NCBI GenBank assembly: GCA_030704615.1 | Contig: CM060732.1 | Location: forward strand, 23,870,001-23,934,000 | Direction of reading: 5' to 3' | Origin: Takakia lepidozioides | Taxonomy: Eukaryota; Streptophyta; Takakiopsida; Takakiales; Takakiaceae | DNA: 64,000 bases | Shown here: piece by piece, positions 46,000-56,890 of the stretch | Numbering within the stretch: position 1 is the stretch's first letter | Layout of the letters: each line of letters starts with the position of its first letter | Notes under the pieces: model-generated | What the model saw: only the letters and a program-made list of their open reading frames with translations | Told to the model about the DNA's origin: nothing | Databases searched by the model: none | Made by a program: the position numbers and the translations under genes

Positions 46000-47609
46000 A
46001 ATTCCATTAGTCTTGGCTAAAAGAGGTGACTCCCACATTTCAGGGCTTGAAATGTGAAGCAGGAAGCAAGAAGACTGAGAGTCTTCGTTTTCAAACTTGG
46101 GGGGAATCTGAGCATGCATCGCCAGGCAATTCAAAGGCAGCCATAGGAGATCCGCAATATAACTGAAACCAGCAACCAGATTGTGTTTTGTATCAACAAC
46201 CAGGAAGAATGGTCTAGGCCGACTAGTACTCATTATGCAAGGCATTTAAATGTGTCACATTGTATCTGGCCATAGAGAGACAACAAAAGTAAGCAGATAC
46301 ACAATTACAGAGTGCTGCATATGGCAATTAGGTTGCCAAATGTCAGAGCAAAGCTGTACAAAAACTTGACACATCCCAAAACTTGTGACTAGTAATCGTA
46401 AACTGTGCACAGGAATACTCTTATAGTATTCAGAAAAAAAAAATTGTAGAGGCCTCATACGTGTAATTGTTAAGCACTTCAGACCGTGCTTAAACTCCAG
46501 TGATACAAAAAACCTCAATCATAATTTTGAAAGAAGGTATCAACAGTAAGCCAAAGGTCCCATCTGCATTGTTTAGTATATCATAACCAGGTAGCCAATT
46601 GTTTCATCAGACTGTATAACAAGTCAAAGAGGCATTGGAAATAGTTCCCAGTCATCACAGGTGAGTAAGAACACTCAGACTTACATGATTTTTCAGGCTC
46701 ATTTCACTGAAGTATCACAATTATACCTTTTAAACCAACATGGACAGTGCTAAATTCCAGGGTTTCAAGATTCATCACAATACAGATTCATCATTCTCAT
46801 TCCTTGCCCTGGTAACGCTCACAACGGACACATGATCTCAAACTCCAAGCCTAAATGAGCTAGAGGAGATAAAATACCTCCAGAAGGTTATTAGAACTTG
46901 GTCTGCAGTGCGGAACCTTGAATCTCATTGGAGTCCTCCAGGCACCTCCAGCAACTCATCCTCTAACTTACATCTGTTCAACATTAACTAATGGTTGAAC
47001 TCTATTACTATTTCCAGTTGTGGCAATGTCTACAACGAGTAAGACTCCTGCAACTGTAAAGTGTGTCCCAGCCCTGCCCCTCTGCCTGCTTGTGGCATTT
47101 CCTATGTGCTTGTTGACACTCTCGCCTAGACGAATCAATGGTCATCCCACATAAACAACTCCCCCTCGTCTCTACCCTCTCTCACAAACAGTAAAACGGA
47201 CAGACCATTTGTGAAATTTCAGCCAATTACAGGGAATCAGGTGTTTAATGCCCTATTAGCTTAGACATTATCTTAAAAGGCTGAGTCGATTCTATAGTAT
47301 TACTGTACAGATAGTTGTTACGCGGTGTGTCTAGAACAGGGCAGAGAGAGAAAGAGGGAGAGTGGACCGCTTATAGCTTGAGCAATGGCCCGCTCCCTAC
47401 GAAGGATGGATACTTCTCTTGTGCAAGGGTGGGATTAGGACTCTTCTTGCGCAGCAAACCACAAGAGTTTCGGATATAACCAAAATTGAAGTTGCTTGTG
47501 GAGTTCTTCAAATGCATTTCTTAAGTCGCCGCTACAAATGACTGTGAATGAATGCTCCTACTCAAGATGCTTTGAAAGACAGGATGTACTTACCATTGTA
47601 CTCCATCTT
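46000..47609. other. Non-genic stretch
   Basis: No gene or repeat is recognised between the uncharacterised minus-strand gene and the small ORF at 47610. Confidence 0.35.
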
Positions 47610-47744
47610 TCACGACACGATAAGTAATAAAACTAAAGCTCCTGTAATCCAGCTCCTGAACACAACCGAAATCCCATAGCGCTGGTCTTCATGCTCTTCT
47701 TCTTCCTGTCCGCCATTGTTCCTGGCGCGACTACCTCCCGCCAT
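47610..47744 (-). CDS. Small ORF with hydrophobic C-terminus, possible first exon
   Basis: A 44-codon frame starts MAGGSRARNNGGQEEEEHED and ends in a hydrophobic stretch (SWITGALVLLLIVS) before TGA. The start sits after an A-rich leader. It could be a tail-anchored microprotein or the first exon of a longer gene. No family is recognised. Confidence 0.25.
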   Translation of the reverse strand: MAGGSRARNNGGQEEEEHEDQRYGISVVFRSWITGALVLLLIVS

Positions 47745-48730
47745 CTCTATCCATTTTTTTAACATAATCCATTACAGAGTTTTTAGTTCATCCATTCTCA
47801 AGGGGTTGGGTACTTCATCCACTTTGGGGTTTAGGGTTCATCTAGTTTTAGTGTTCCACAGTATGCATGCAGAATGAGATCACTTCATTAGAAATATTGT
47901 AACTGTCACAGTGACTGCAGTGATATGTATGGTATGTTTTCTGATGTCAACCAGTGGGTGGAGGGAATGGAAGACAGCTGTGCATGGTCCCAGGTCTTCA
48001 CCGCACATGGAGATGAGGAATATTTACCATTCAAACAGGGGTGAGCATCATCCCTGCCTCTCTCTCTTCCTCAGCCCCAAAGTGCTATTATCTTCAGTCA
48101 CAATGCCACTAATCTCAATTTGCTAAATGAACAATGTTGGATTTATGGCAGTTCAAAACTGGGATTGTCTTTGAAGTGGGGGGGTTGTATCCCTTGGGCC
48201 TCTTCCAACAATGTATAGGACCTGAGCATACTTTCCACTCTCTTTTCATGATGGAAATACCTTAGTTACTGATCTCAGAGATTCAAGCGCTATAGATTCT
48301 AGGTCACTTGCATGCCCACTCTAAGATGCAATTTTGAAGGGGGGGGGGCTTGCATTTGGAGGGAGCAGTTCACTGGTTGTGGTGATCAGCGCTTTGGACC
48401 TTCACTGGGTCAATGATCTTCCAGGTGTAATGTCGCAGGTACACTTCAGTGACAGATACTTGAGATAGTCCATCAGCCCTGTTTTGATTATTCAGTCAGT
48501 GCGGGCTCAAGTACTTGTACTCAAGCCAGTGAGTGAGGTACTCAAGCACTTGTACTCAAGCCCGAGGTTTAAGCATTCGGAAGGAAGGAGGGCGATTGGA
48601 GGTGAATCCCTACTTGTGCGACTTGAAATGTGAGCGAGAGAGTGAGCAAACTCAGTGGGGCGGGAAGGAGACAGTGCGTGGAGCAGTGTCGATTGCAGAC
48701 GTTGGAGGGACAGAGATTGATCGAAGGTAT
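47745..48730. other. Non-genic stretch
   Basis: Near 48500-48560 a short motif CTCAAGTACTTGTACTCAAGCC occurs twice, partly palindromic. It is a candidate end of the transposase unit that follows but carries no CACTA terminus. Confidence 0.3.
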
Positions 48731-48734
48731 TTAA

Positions 48735-51700
48735 GAATGCCGAGGCAAGGCCGGGACAGACGAATTTGGTGCCGATGTATGCAGTGCAGACAAACTGCAC
48801 AGGGAGAAATACTAGTTAGCCACAACACAGCTACTGCTCATGCATGGAGGGATGGCATTTTTGACTTAGATGAACGAATCGGTCGCCCCAGCTCACAAGA
48901 TGCAGAGGCACAAGAGTTGTCTTCTCAAGGGACAACATTAGGTGAATGAAGAATTTGTAGACAATGTTCAAGTTGTGGAGGAGGCTCAAATTGAGCATTT
49001 GGAGGACAATGTTGGTACCCCGATGACATTGGCTTCTGCCTTGTTGACCCGGCTCATAGCAGTGCAAGGGGTATGGGACAACAGTGGCATGTCCATCGAA
49101 CTACAGGGCTTTATGCTCAAAGAGTTGTTTGGGGGCCTCAACATCAGGCGTGAGACTCCACTTGGGGAGCAGACTTTGGGAAAGTTGCTTAAACAAATGC
49201 CTGCAGATTGGAATGGAGACTTGGAAGGGATCCAAGCACCCTCATCGTGGGACAAGTTGTTGGAAACCTACAAGGAGTTAGGGATGGTGAAAGCAAGAAG
49301 GTGGAGGATGTGTGTGGGTACCGAGGAATTTGCACATGCTGTTAATGTCTACAGACCTAGCATGGAGGATAATTACAAAACTGGCCAAGTACAAAGTTGT
49401 GGGTGCAATCCACCAAAGAACAAACGCGATTGTTTGGAGTGTGCGAGTGATGTACAGATTGTGGGACTTTGAGGAAGGACATGCTTGCCTTTGATTACCT
49501 CCCAATTGCGGAGCAACTGGGCCTTATCATGCACTCGAAAACATATTGCAGAGAGATTTTGACCCTCTGGAGGAACCGTGATCGCTGGATGGGCAGGGAT
49601 GCGACAGACGCCCCTGCTCGGTTGGAAGAGTTCTGGGATGGTGAAAAAATGAGGGTTTATCAAAAAAATTGGAACCCGGAGCAGGAGTGGGAGTTATCGA
49701 CAAAGTGCTCTAATCCAATTTGTAGAATGGTGTACAATGCATTTCCAAGCAAGTCTGAATACTTGAGGCGTGGTTGGGACGATGTAAGAGCGGTGTATGA
49801 CTTTGAATGTTGGCAATGTTGAGGCAGCATTGTAGCACCAAAGAAAATGTGCAAGGGTGACCCAAGGTACAACGCTTTGGGAGCCCATTGGGATGGGTTT
49901 TTGACAACAAGACGCAATTCAAGAAATTGTTGGGTACTAGAAGTAAATATCTTGAATGTAGGCAAGGGAAGTTCCATTAGTTTATTGCCCGTGTTGTTCA
50001 TTCCCTTCAACACATGTCAAGAGGCTATTTTGGACAGGGTGAAGGATTCAAGGGCCTCTTTTTTACAACCTTTCATGGAGGAATTGGAGCAGATGTTTGT
50101 AGATGGATTTCAAACCCATTTCCAATATCCTCCACGCTTGATTAGCAGACATCTGTCAACGGAGGAAGGGCCCGTAGTTATAAGGGCCATGTTGATGTTG
50201 TTCATGGGAGACCATCCTGCCCAATGCAAGATTGGAATGTTGAAGGCATCTGGTAAAGGGGGTTGCAGGAGGTGCGTAATGCATTCTACTTTGGTGGGTG
50301 GTCAGTACGTGTATGATCATAACCGTCTACAAGTTCATGATGCCCCCTCCATGACGGTCTGTTCAGGAATTGTTTGAGGGTGTTCGGAATTGGAAACGTG
50401 CACCCACAAATGTTATTCGAGAACAGCTTGGACGTGAGAGTGGTGTTTCAGGAGAGTCACCTCTTTGGCGGTTGTACCATCTCCATGCGTTTGACATCTC
50501 TCAAGATCTAGTTTACGATATGATGCATATTGCAGGTTTGAACCTCTTCAAACACTTCATCTCCAAGTCTCTGAAGTGGTTGGCCTCCAAGATGCCTCTA
50601 CGCTATTAGTAGAGATCACAGTATATGCAAATGCGTCACCAGCACACGACCGTACGAGCTCAAGCAAGGCAGGTGGCCGACTAATCCTGTATAGAGGCAT
50701 TCTACATACATGGCTGAAGAAAATCAGCATTTCGTTCAATGGATGTTGCCGCATGTCCTTAATTTGCTGCACGGACGAATATCTCAGAGCAGGTGGACAA
50801 TTGGTATTCTTATGGATATTTCTCATTATTTTTTTAATTGGATAAGGAGGAAGGGATGGATGGTAGAGGACCTTGATGTTGTATATGTCCTCCCCCAAGC
50901 ATGGCGAGTGCACTCGGAGGAGCTGGATGGACCCAATGGTGCTCCTTTAGAACATGTTGCAGGTGCTGCACATATTCTAGAAGATGTTCTTAGGTTTGGG
51001 CCCAATGATGTGTATTGGTGCTTTGCTTTTGAGCGCGAAGTCTCGCGCTATGGAAGAATAAAGACAAACCAAAAGTTCATGGAGACCACCTTCATTCAGT
51101 ACTATTCACGGAGGCTTTTCAGCAGTGTGATGGATCGGGTTGGCGAGGAGAAGGATGGCTTCCAGATGGACCAGCGAGCCATTTTACTAGTACACAAACA
51201 TCTTGTTTGTCCCACAGGTAATTGCACATGTTTATTGTTTTTGTACCCAAATTGAGGGTGTTTAGAGCTTGTTGGCTGCCCAGCTTCACTTGGTTTCCGC
51301 ATCTTGTGCGAAATTTTTCTCACACAGTTTTTCTTTTGATGAGCAGGAGTTGACTGGGAGATTGAAGGTCGGTTTTGGTGTCCTCCGTGGCACAACAGGT
51401 GTGCCATGAGGGTACCTTCATCGAAAGGGCAAAGGAAGTCACAAAACTACTAGGGAACACGGCTCATAGCGTTTGTGCTGCAATGATGCATCTCAAAGGG
51501 ATTCTAATAGGGAAAAATGTTGTTGCGGGTGAAATTGCGTCCCCTGAATTGATGAGTATTTGCACATGCATATCACAGAGCAACAAGGAGATCCTGGAGG
51601 GAAGAGGAATGGATCTGAAATCCGCAAATTCAACTCCATCATGCTCCGGGGTGGACAACCAGCACGTAGCCCAGTGGTAATGGGCACATACCACGTTGGA

Positions 51701-52270
51701 TGTGGTTGTGGGTTCAATCCACGGTCTGGTGTGTCATGAAGGTGTCCACCTTCCTGCTGGAAGGCAGTAGCCCTTGGGGGTCAAGTGATACCATAAGTTA
51801 CGCTGCCTTCGGGAGGCGTCATACTTTACTTTACTTACTTTACTTTTGCTCCGGGCTGTCTTGTACAAAGTGGGTAGTGATGTAGTTGTTAAGCCAGATG
51901 ATGTTCACGGAACACCCTTCAAAGCAAAAATCAGAATGATTTTCAATCATGACTTTAGGAGTGAGGTTTCAGTCTACTTTGCTGCTGACTATTACTTGCA
52001 TTTGCAGGCTGTGCAAGGACCCAACCGTGCACTTGTCGACCTTGTTGATGAAGTGACCGGGATGAACGTCATTCTTAAAGCCAAGATGTTTCCATTTGAC
52101 TCCTCTTGCATTTGACCAATAGATTGCATCATGCACAAGTTCATGGCAATAGATCAGGCACCTCAGGGACGAACTTACAAAATTGCATATGAGTTGCAAG
52201 GCAACGAACGTCGCACACGTTTGCTTGCACAATGCCGAACTTTTCTTGAGGGTGGACTTTGAGGTACACA
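48735..52270 (+). pseudogene. Decayed tnp2-type (Transposase_21) transposase
   Basis: Tnp2 is the DDE-type transposase of CACTA/EnSpm elements. Successive frames show the N-terminal zinc-binding part (WCRCMQC...TAHAWRDGIF), then SSWDKLLETYKELGMVKARR, LAFDYLPIAEQLGLIMHSKT and AFPSKSEYLRRGWDDVRAVY. The core is LQPFMEELEQMFVDGFQ, VIRAMLMLFMGDHPAQCKIG and GGCRRCVMHSTL (about 50060-50300), matching the tnp2 pattern DxPA..K..G..G...CRRC. It continues with LVYDMMHIAGLNLFKH and a DUF4218-like domain (WMLPHVLNLLHG, GPNDVYWCFAFEREVSRYGR). An in-frame TGA at 49820 and frame changes near 48945, 49470, 50375 and 50620 break it; a SINE is inserted at 51651. No terminal inverted repeats were found, so the element's ends are unknown. 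Confidence 0.82.
51651..51846 (+). mobile_element. tRNA-derived SINE, copy B (plus strand)
   Basis: Starts GTGGACAACCAGCACGTAGC, with an A box at TAGCCCAGTGG, a B box at GGGTTCAATCC and a body ending GGGAGGCGTCAT followed by a (CTTTA)n-like tail. The nonamer TGCTCCGGG is duplicated exactly on both sides (51642-51650 and 51847-51855), inside the tnp2-type pseudogene. It is homologous to copy A at 38754-38938 along its full length. Confidence 0.9.
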
Positions 52271-53859
52271 AACAAACCAATCATTCAGATGATGTTCGTA
52301 CTCATTTCATGAGATTCTATCCAGGGGTAGCGTGCTTCTGACTATAGCAACATGTCTGCGCTTCCAGGAGTAGTTCCAATTGGCCAAGACCAAGTTTTAT
52401 GTAACCCAGGTCCCCTTCTATCCCCTGTGCTGTGGTGGTAGCAGGGATCTGTGGATGACATCACTCACCCACTTCCCACTCAGCACGTCAACCAAAAAAC
52501 CACAAACATGCCTTGCATCAACTTCAGTCTAGCTATCAAGTACTGGTGCATTGCATTTTTGTCATTTGTGTGTATGGTGCTTTTGCTAAAAACATTGAAA
52601 ATCATAGAGCCAATGACGAATTTGCAAAGGTGGACACCAGTAAGCTCCGACTTACACTTTCAAGCTCCTTCTCGCAGTCCAAGTCGCACAATTTTAGTGC
52701 CTTTGCTGCTGCCAAGCCAGCTCCTTCAATCACAAATTCTATTCTATCCAGCCATGAGAATGTTGAAGCCCCACAACTGCCATTGCTTCTCTGTGCTGCA
52801 AAGCAGCCAACACTCTCTCTCCTTTCCCATTTGATAGTTTAAGATGCTGCATCTGTTTCATGAAGAATTTTGGTGCTCACCACAATATTGGTGGCCCAGA
52901 TCCGAGAATGCATAGGGACGATGACATGTGGGCAACGAAGAATCATCATTGGTGTGAAGAGAGGTGTTAATGGATGAATAAATTACATTGTCTCATGGAT
53001 GACACAGTGTTGGATGAGCAAGACCAAGCAGGGCACTTTTGTGAAACGACAGAAACCCTAAGCCTAAGATCCCTAAGATCCGGTGCGAGGTATACGCTCT
53101 CAATTGTAACTTATGCTCTCAATGGTACTAATCTTTTAAATGCTCCTTGTTCCATCTACGTAGAACACCCCTTGAAATCCCTAATGGGCAAGGGGACGTT
53201 CATCCTTGCAGTAGAGTTCATCCTTCCAAAGCTCTTGTGCATGTAATTAGTTCAGGGTTTCCAGCGTTTGGAACCAGCGACGAACAAGTTTCCTCGGTCA
53301 AGTTTTCACGTGGAAATATCAATCAAATTTCTTCATTTCCAGTTTTCAAGTGGAAATGTAGAACAATTTTCAAGTTTCCTCATGTGGTATTACCAAATTC
53401 CCACCACAAGTTTATTCTCTAGCAGGGAAATTCGAAATAAGTGCCTCCTACGTATTAAGAGAAATGGTTATAACCTCCTTGTGGCAGAAGCCCTCACATA
53501 CCCAGCTCTTTCCTGCACTGCTTTCTGCGCCACCCCGGTTCATGTTGCCTTCACCGGGCATCCATGGCTCATTAGAGCTGATCTCCACACCTCAACTGAG
53601 CTGAGTGCAGAGTTTATGCAGAGGAGCGTTGACTGTGGTAGGGGGCAGCCAGGGCTCATCGCCAGCGGATCAGCCCTGTGGGACCCAGCGGATGTTGGGG
53701 GGATATCCGCCGTGACCACGCACATGGGCGGATGAAATCCCACGAGTTATCCGCCAGGTGAACTTGGGCAAGAATTCACTGTAGCCAACTTGGTTGTTCT
53801 CTCCTCTCGATGGCACACACACCAGTACTCCTAGTAGTGAAAATACCACATGAGGGTAG
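52271..53859. other. Non-genic stretch
   Basis: An open frame at 52513-52842 (109 residues) has a hydrophobic start and a Ser/Ala-rich tail but no recognisable family. GC-rich sequence near 53640-53760 contains several GCGGAT/ATCCGC motifs next to the Harbinger remnant. Confidence 0.3.
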
Positions 53860-54800
53860 CATAAATTTGGTTCCTTGCAAAAAAAAGGAGATGTTCTTCA
53901 TTGGCAAGGTCATTTTGATGTGGATGCTTATGTCTGTGAGCTTAGAGAATTGTATGATAGTCAAATCAAAGGCGAGACTTATTTTGGGAGAGAAGGAACA
54001 GTCACTGGGATATCGATACTTGCAAATTTTGGCGACACTTTGTCTCTCCACGCATGTGGTGGAAGGAGCCTAGACAATACACGCATTGGGAGTTGATAGA
54101 AGCACAAGTTTGGCGTATTACACCTGAGGTTAGAGACTGGAAATTTCTACGGAATTATAAAATGACATTTGAGGCTTTCAACAATTTGGTTGATGAGCTT
54201 ATGCCATTTGTTAAGTCCACTGCTTTAAATCAAATAAGACCATAACTAGAGATCCGAAAGATTGTAGCCGTTGTTCTCTATCGACTCGCACATGGTATTT
54301 CCCCAACCATAATGGCGGATCGATTCAATGTTGGTGCGTCAACCATACGCAAATATATTGACATGGTTTGTGTTGCTCTTACGACACCCGAGTGTCTCTT
54401 TAGCAAGTACATTGACCCACCGACAAGAGAATGATTAACAGAAATTATCCATGTTTTCAAGCAGACTACAGGGTTGCCTAACATCGTTGCTGCCGTCGAT
54501 GGAACCATATTCCTCTTGCATAAAAGCCGAACAAGAGGGTCACCTTGGCGGCAGTAGATTTCTACGACCGCAAAAAATCCAATAGCATTGTTTTGCAAGT
54601 TGTGTGTGCGATGCTGAGAAGGTGTTTTGGAATGTTTGTGCCAGCTAGCCAGGGGGTTGTGCAGATGGAGGTCAATTCAAGGTGTCACGGTTGTACAAAG
54701 ATTTGAAAACTCGAACAATTCTACATGAACCTGTGGTTACAGCTAAGGGGATGAGAATCACACCTGAATCACACCATACGTGATTGGTGATTCTGCTTAC
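53860..54800 (+). pseudogene. PIF/Harbinger transposase (DDE_Tnp_4-like) relic
   Basis: The reading frame, interrupted by stops, shows MTFEAFNNLVDELMPFV, IVAVVLYRLAHGISPTIMAD, FNVGASTIRKYIDMVC and GLPNIVAAVDGTIFLLHKS (about 54470-54530). The last block contains the first catalytic Asp in the form VDGT. This order is typical of plant PIF/Harbinger transposases. Stops at 54243, about 54433 and 54557 and later frame loss inactivate it. A Myb-like companion ORF lies on the opposite strand at 56170-56890, as in autonomous Harbinger elements. Confidence 0.8.
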
Positions 54801-54914
54801 CCAAAATGTTTGAATAGCAACCATGAATCCATAGAACAAATGTCAAAACACACACAATTGGCGTGAAATCACGTTTAGATTAATGCCCTCGGAGGGCATG
54901 TGCTAATTTTTTTT

Positions 54915-56055
54915 TGATTGCTCTGAATGGTGTGAAACAATATCACAGACCTGGAATCAAAGCTACATCTCCAAAAAGCTATGGCACACTGAAGCAACAT
55001 GCAATCACAAGATCCTACATGTCAAAATGTGATAGAAGGTCATATTTCCAAGGAAAACAGGAGCTTCAAGTTGGACCTCGGTTTCCCGGCCATAACTTCT
55101 TGTGGTCTTATTCAATTGAGGTGAAACAAAATCTGAGACCTGGAGAATCAAGGCAGCTTTCCAATTTGATATTAGATTCTCCTACAACATGAATCCACAA
55201 CATTCTACAAGACCAAAATGGGAGGAGAGTCATATTTTCAAGAGAAACCTAAGATCATCAAGCTGGGCCTCGGTTTTATTGGCATAACTTATTGTGGTCT
55301 TACTCAATTCAGGTGAAACAAAATCCCAGAGGTGGAAAATCAAGCAAGATCTCCAAATATAAAATCCCCAAATTTTTGCAAGCCCAAAGGTGAAGGCAGG
55401 TAACAAAATGAAGAAAGTATTTTGTGACAAGTACTTACTTCAGATGGGTCTCCGTTTTCTGGGCATAACTTCTTGTGGTCTTACTCGATTGCTGTGAAAC
55501 AATATCCCACACCTGGAGAATTAAGCCAGCTTTCCAACAAGATATTGCACACACTTACCCCATAAAAGCTCAATATTCTTCAATTGCAAATGGGAATGCA
55601 GGTCACATTCTCAATGAAAACCATAGAACTTGAAGCTCCACCTCTGGTTTGTGGGCATAACAATTGTGTTCTCACTCAGATTGGCATGAACCAATATCCC
55701 ACCACTGGGGAATCAAGTTAAGCTTCCCACAAGCATCACACATCCTTGTAGCCCAAATTCTCTACATGCTACAACCCAAAATGTCAAAGCAAGTCAAATT
55801 GTCAAGAAAAACAAAGTAGTTGACGCTCCACCTCTGTTTTTTGGGCATAACAAATTGTGCACCACTACATAGCATGAACAACATCCCACATCTGGGGAAT
55901 CCAGGTAGCTTATCAACAAGCAATCACACATCCTTGTAGCCCTACAACCCCAAATGTCAAAGCAGGTAACAATATGGAGAATCACAAATTGCTTCAAGTT
56001 CAATCTATCTTTTTCTGGTGCTAACTTCATGTCTGTGCTCATTGTCCCTAAACAC
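54915..56055 (+). repeat. Tandem array of ~165-200-bp units inside the Harbinger remnant
   Basis: Six diverged units are marked by a (GG)CATAAC anchor at about 55091, 55283, 55464, 55656, 55856 and 56020, with spacings of 192, 181, 192, 200 and 164 bp. A typical unit has CTTCAAGTTGGACCTCGGTT, CATAACTTCTTGTGGTCTTA, a GGTGAAACAA.ATC motif, CCTGGAGAATCAAG and AGCTTTCCAACAAG. No long frame is conserved across units. Confidence 0.82.
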
Positions 56056-56084
56056 ACTCATGAACACAAACGAACCAAGGGGAA

Positions 56085-56890
56085 TCAAGTACTACCACCC
56101 ACGGACGATGGGCTTGAGCCATCGTTTAGCTTTAACATATCTAACAAAGCGGCCATCTGAAGCTGGGTTTCATGCCAACACCGCGACTTGTTTGCTCGCT
56201 TTGAAGAATCTGCGAGGTGATTCTCGCGGTCAATCACCATCTTTAGAGTCTCCATCTCTTTGATCCCCCTCCCCGAACTCCTTGATGGCACTTGCAATGG
56301 CAGTAGATCCCCCAGACAAACGTTGCTTCTTTGATTTGGGACGTCCTTGCACACTTGACAATTTGTAAGCTGCCATCCTAGGAGTGTCAAGTGCTGCGGA
56401 AGGGTCGCCGGATATGGTGCCTGCCGTCACATCTTTTGTTGTGACACTTGCAGTGCCTCCATAAAAAACAGGAGCTTGTCGTAGAGGGCTGGATTGTGTA
56501 TCAAAATGTGTATCATCATCATCAATGGTCTGGGGAGGATTGTTGTGCACTCCCTAGTCAATACCTCCAGGGATCCCATTGACCTTTGCTGTGCCTCCGA
56601 GAATGCCATCAAATGTTTCTTACCATGGCCACTCGGAAGGAGGAGCACTTGTGGCATCACATTTTCCCTTTTCTTCTCTATACACATCCTTAAGCTTGTC
56701 GGTGTCGTAACATTTCTTCCAAGAACGATGGGGCGCATTGGGAAACCCCGCATTCAGTCTGACAGCAATAGTCTTTTCCTCGCTGAGGTCCACGCAGCCT
56801 GTCCAGTAATTTGTATCGTTTGTCCAACCTTGTGCAACACTCATCTTTTCAACCTGAAGTGATCTTCTCACATCCGCAATCATTGGCAAC
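56085..56890 (-). pseudogene. Harbinger-associated Myb/SANT-like protein relic
   Basis: Minus-strand frames show WTNDTNYWTGCVDLSEEKTI, LKDVYREEKGKCDATSAPPS followed by EWPW, then FDGILGGTAKVNGIPGGID and NNPPQTIDDDDTHF. The tail has RPKSKKQRLSGGSTAIASAI with KEF. This matches the Myb/SANT-like DNA-binding proteins encoded beside PIF/Harbinger transposases, which take the transposase to the element ends. A stop follows EWPW, another follows GGID and frames shift near 56240, so it is inactive. Confidence 0.7.
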
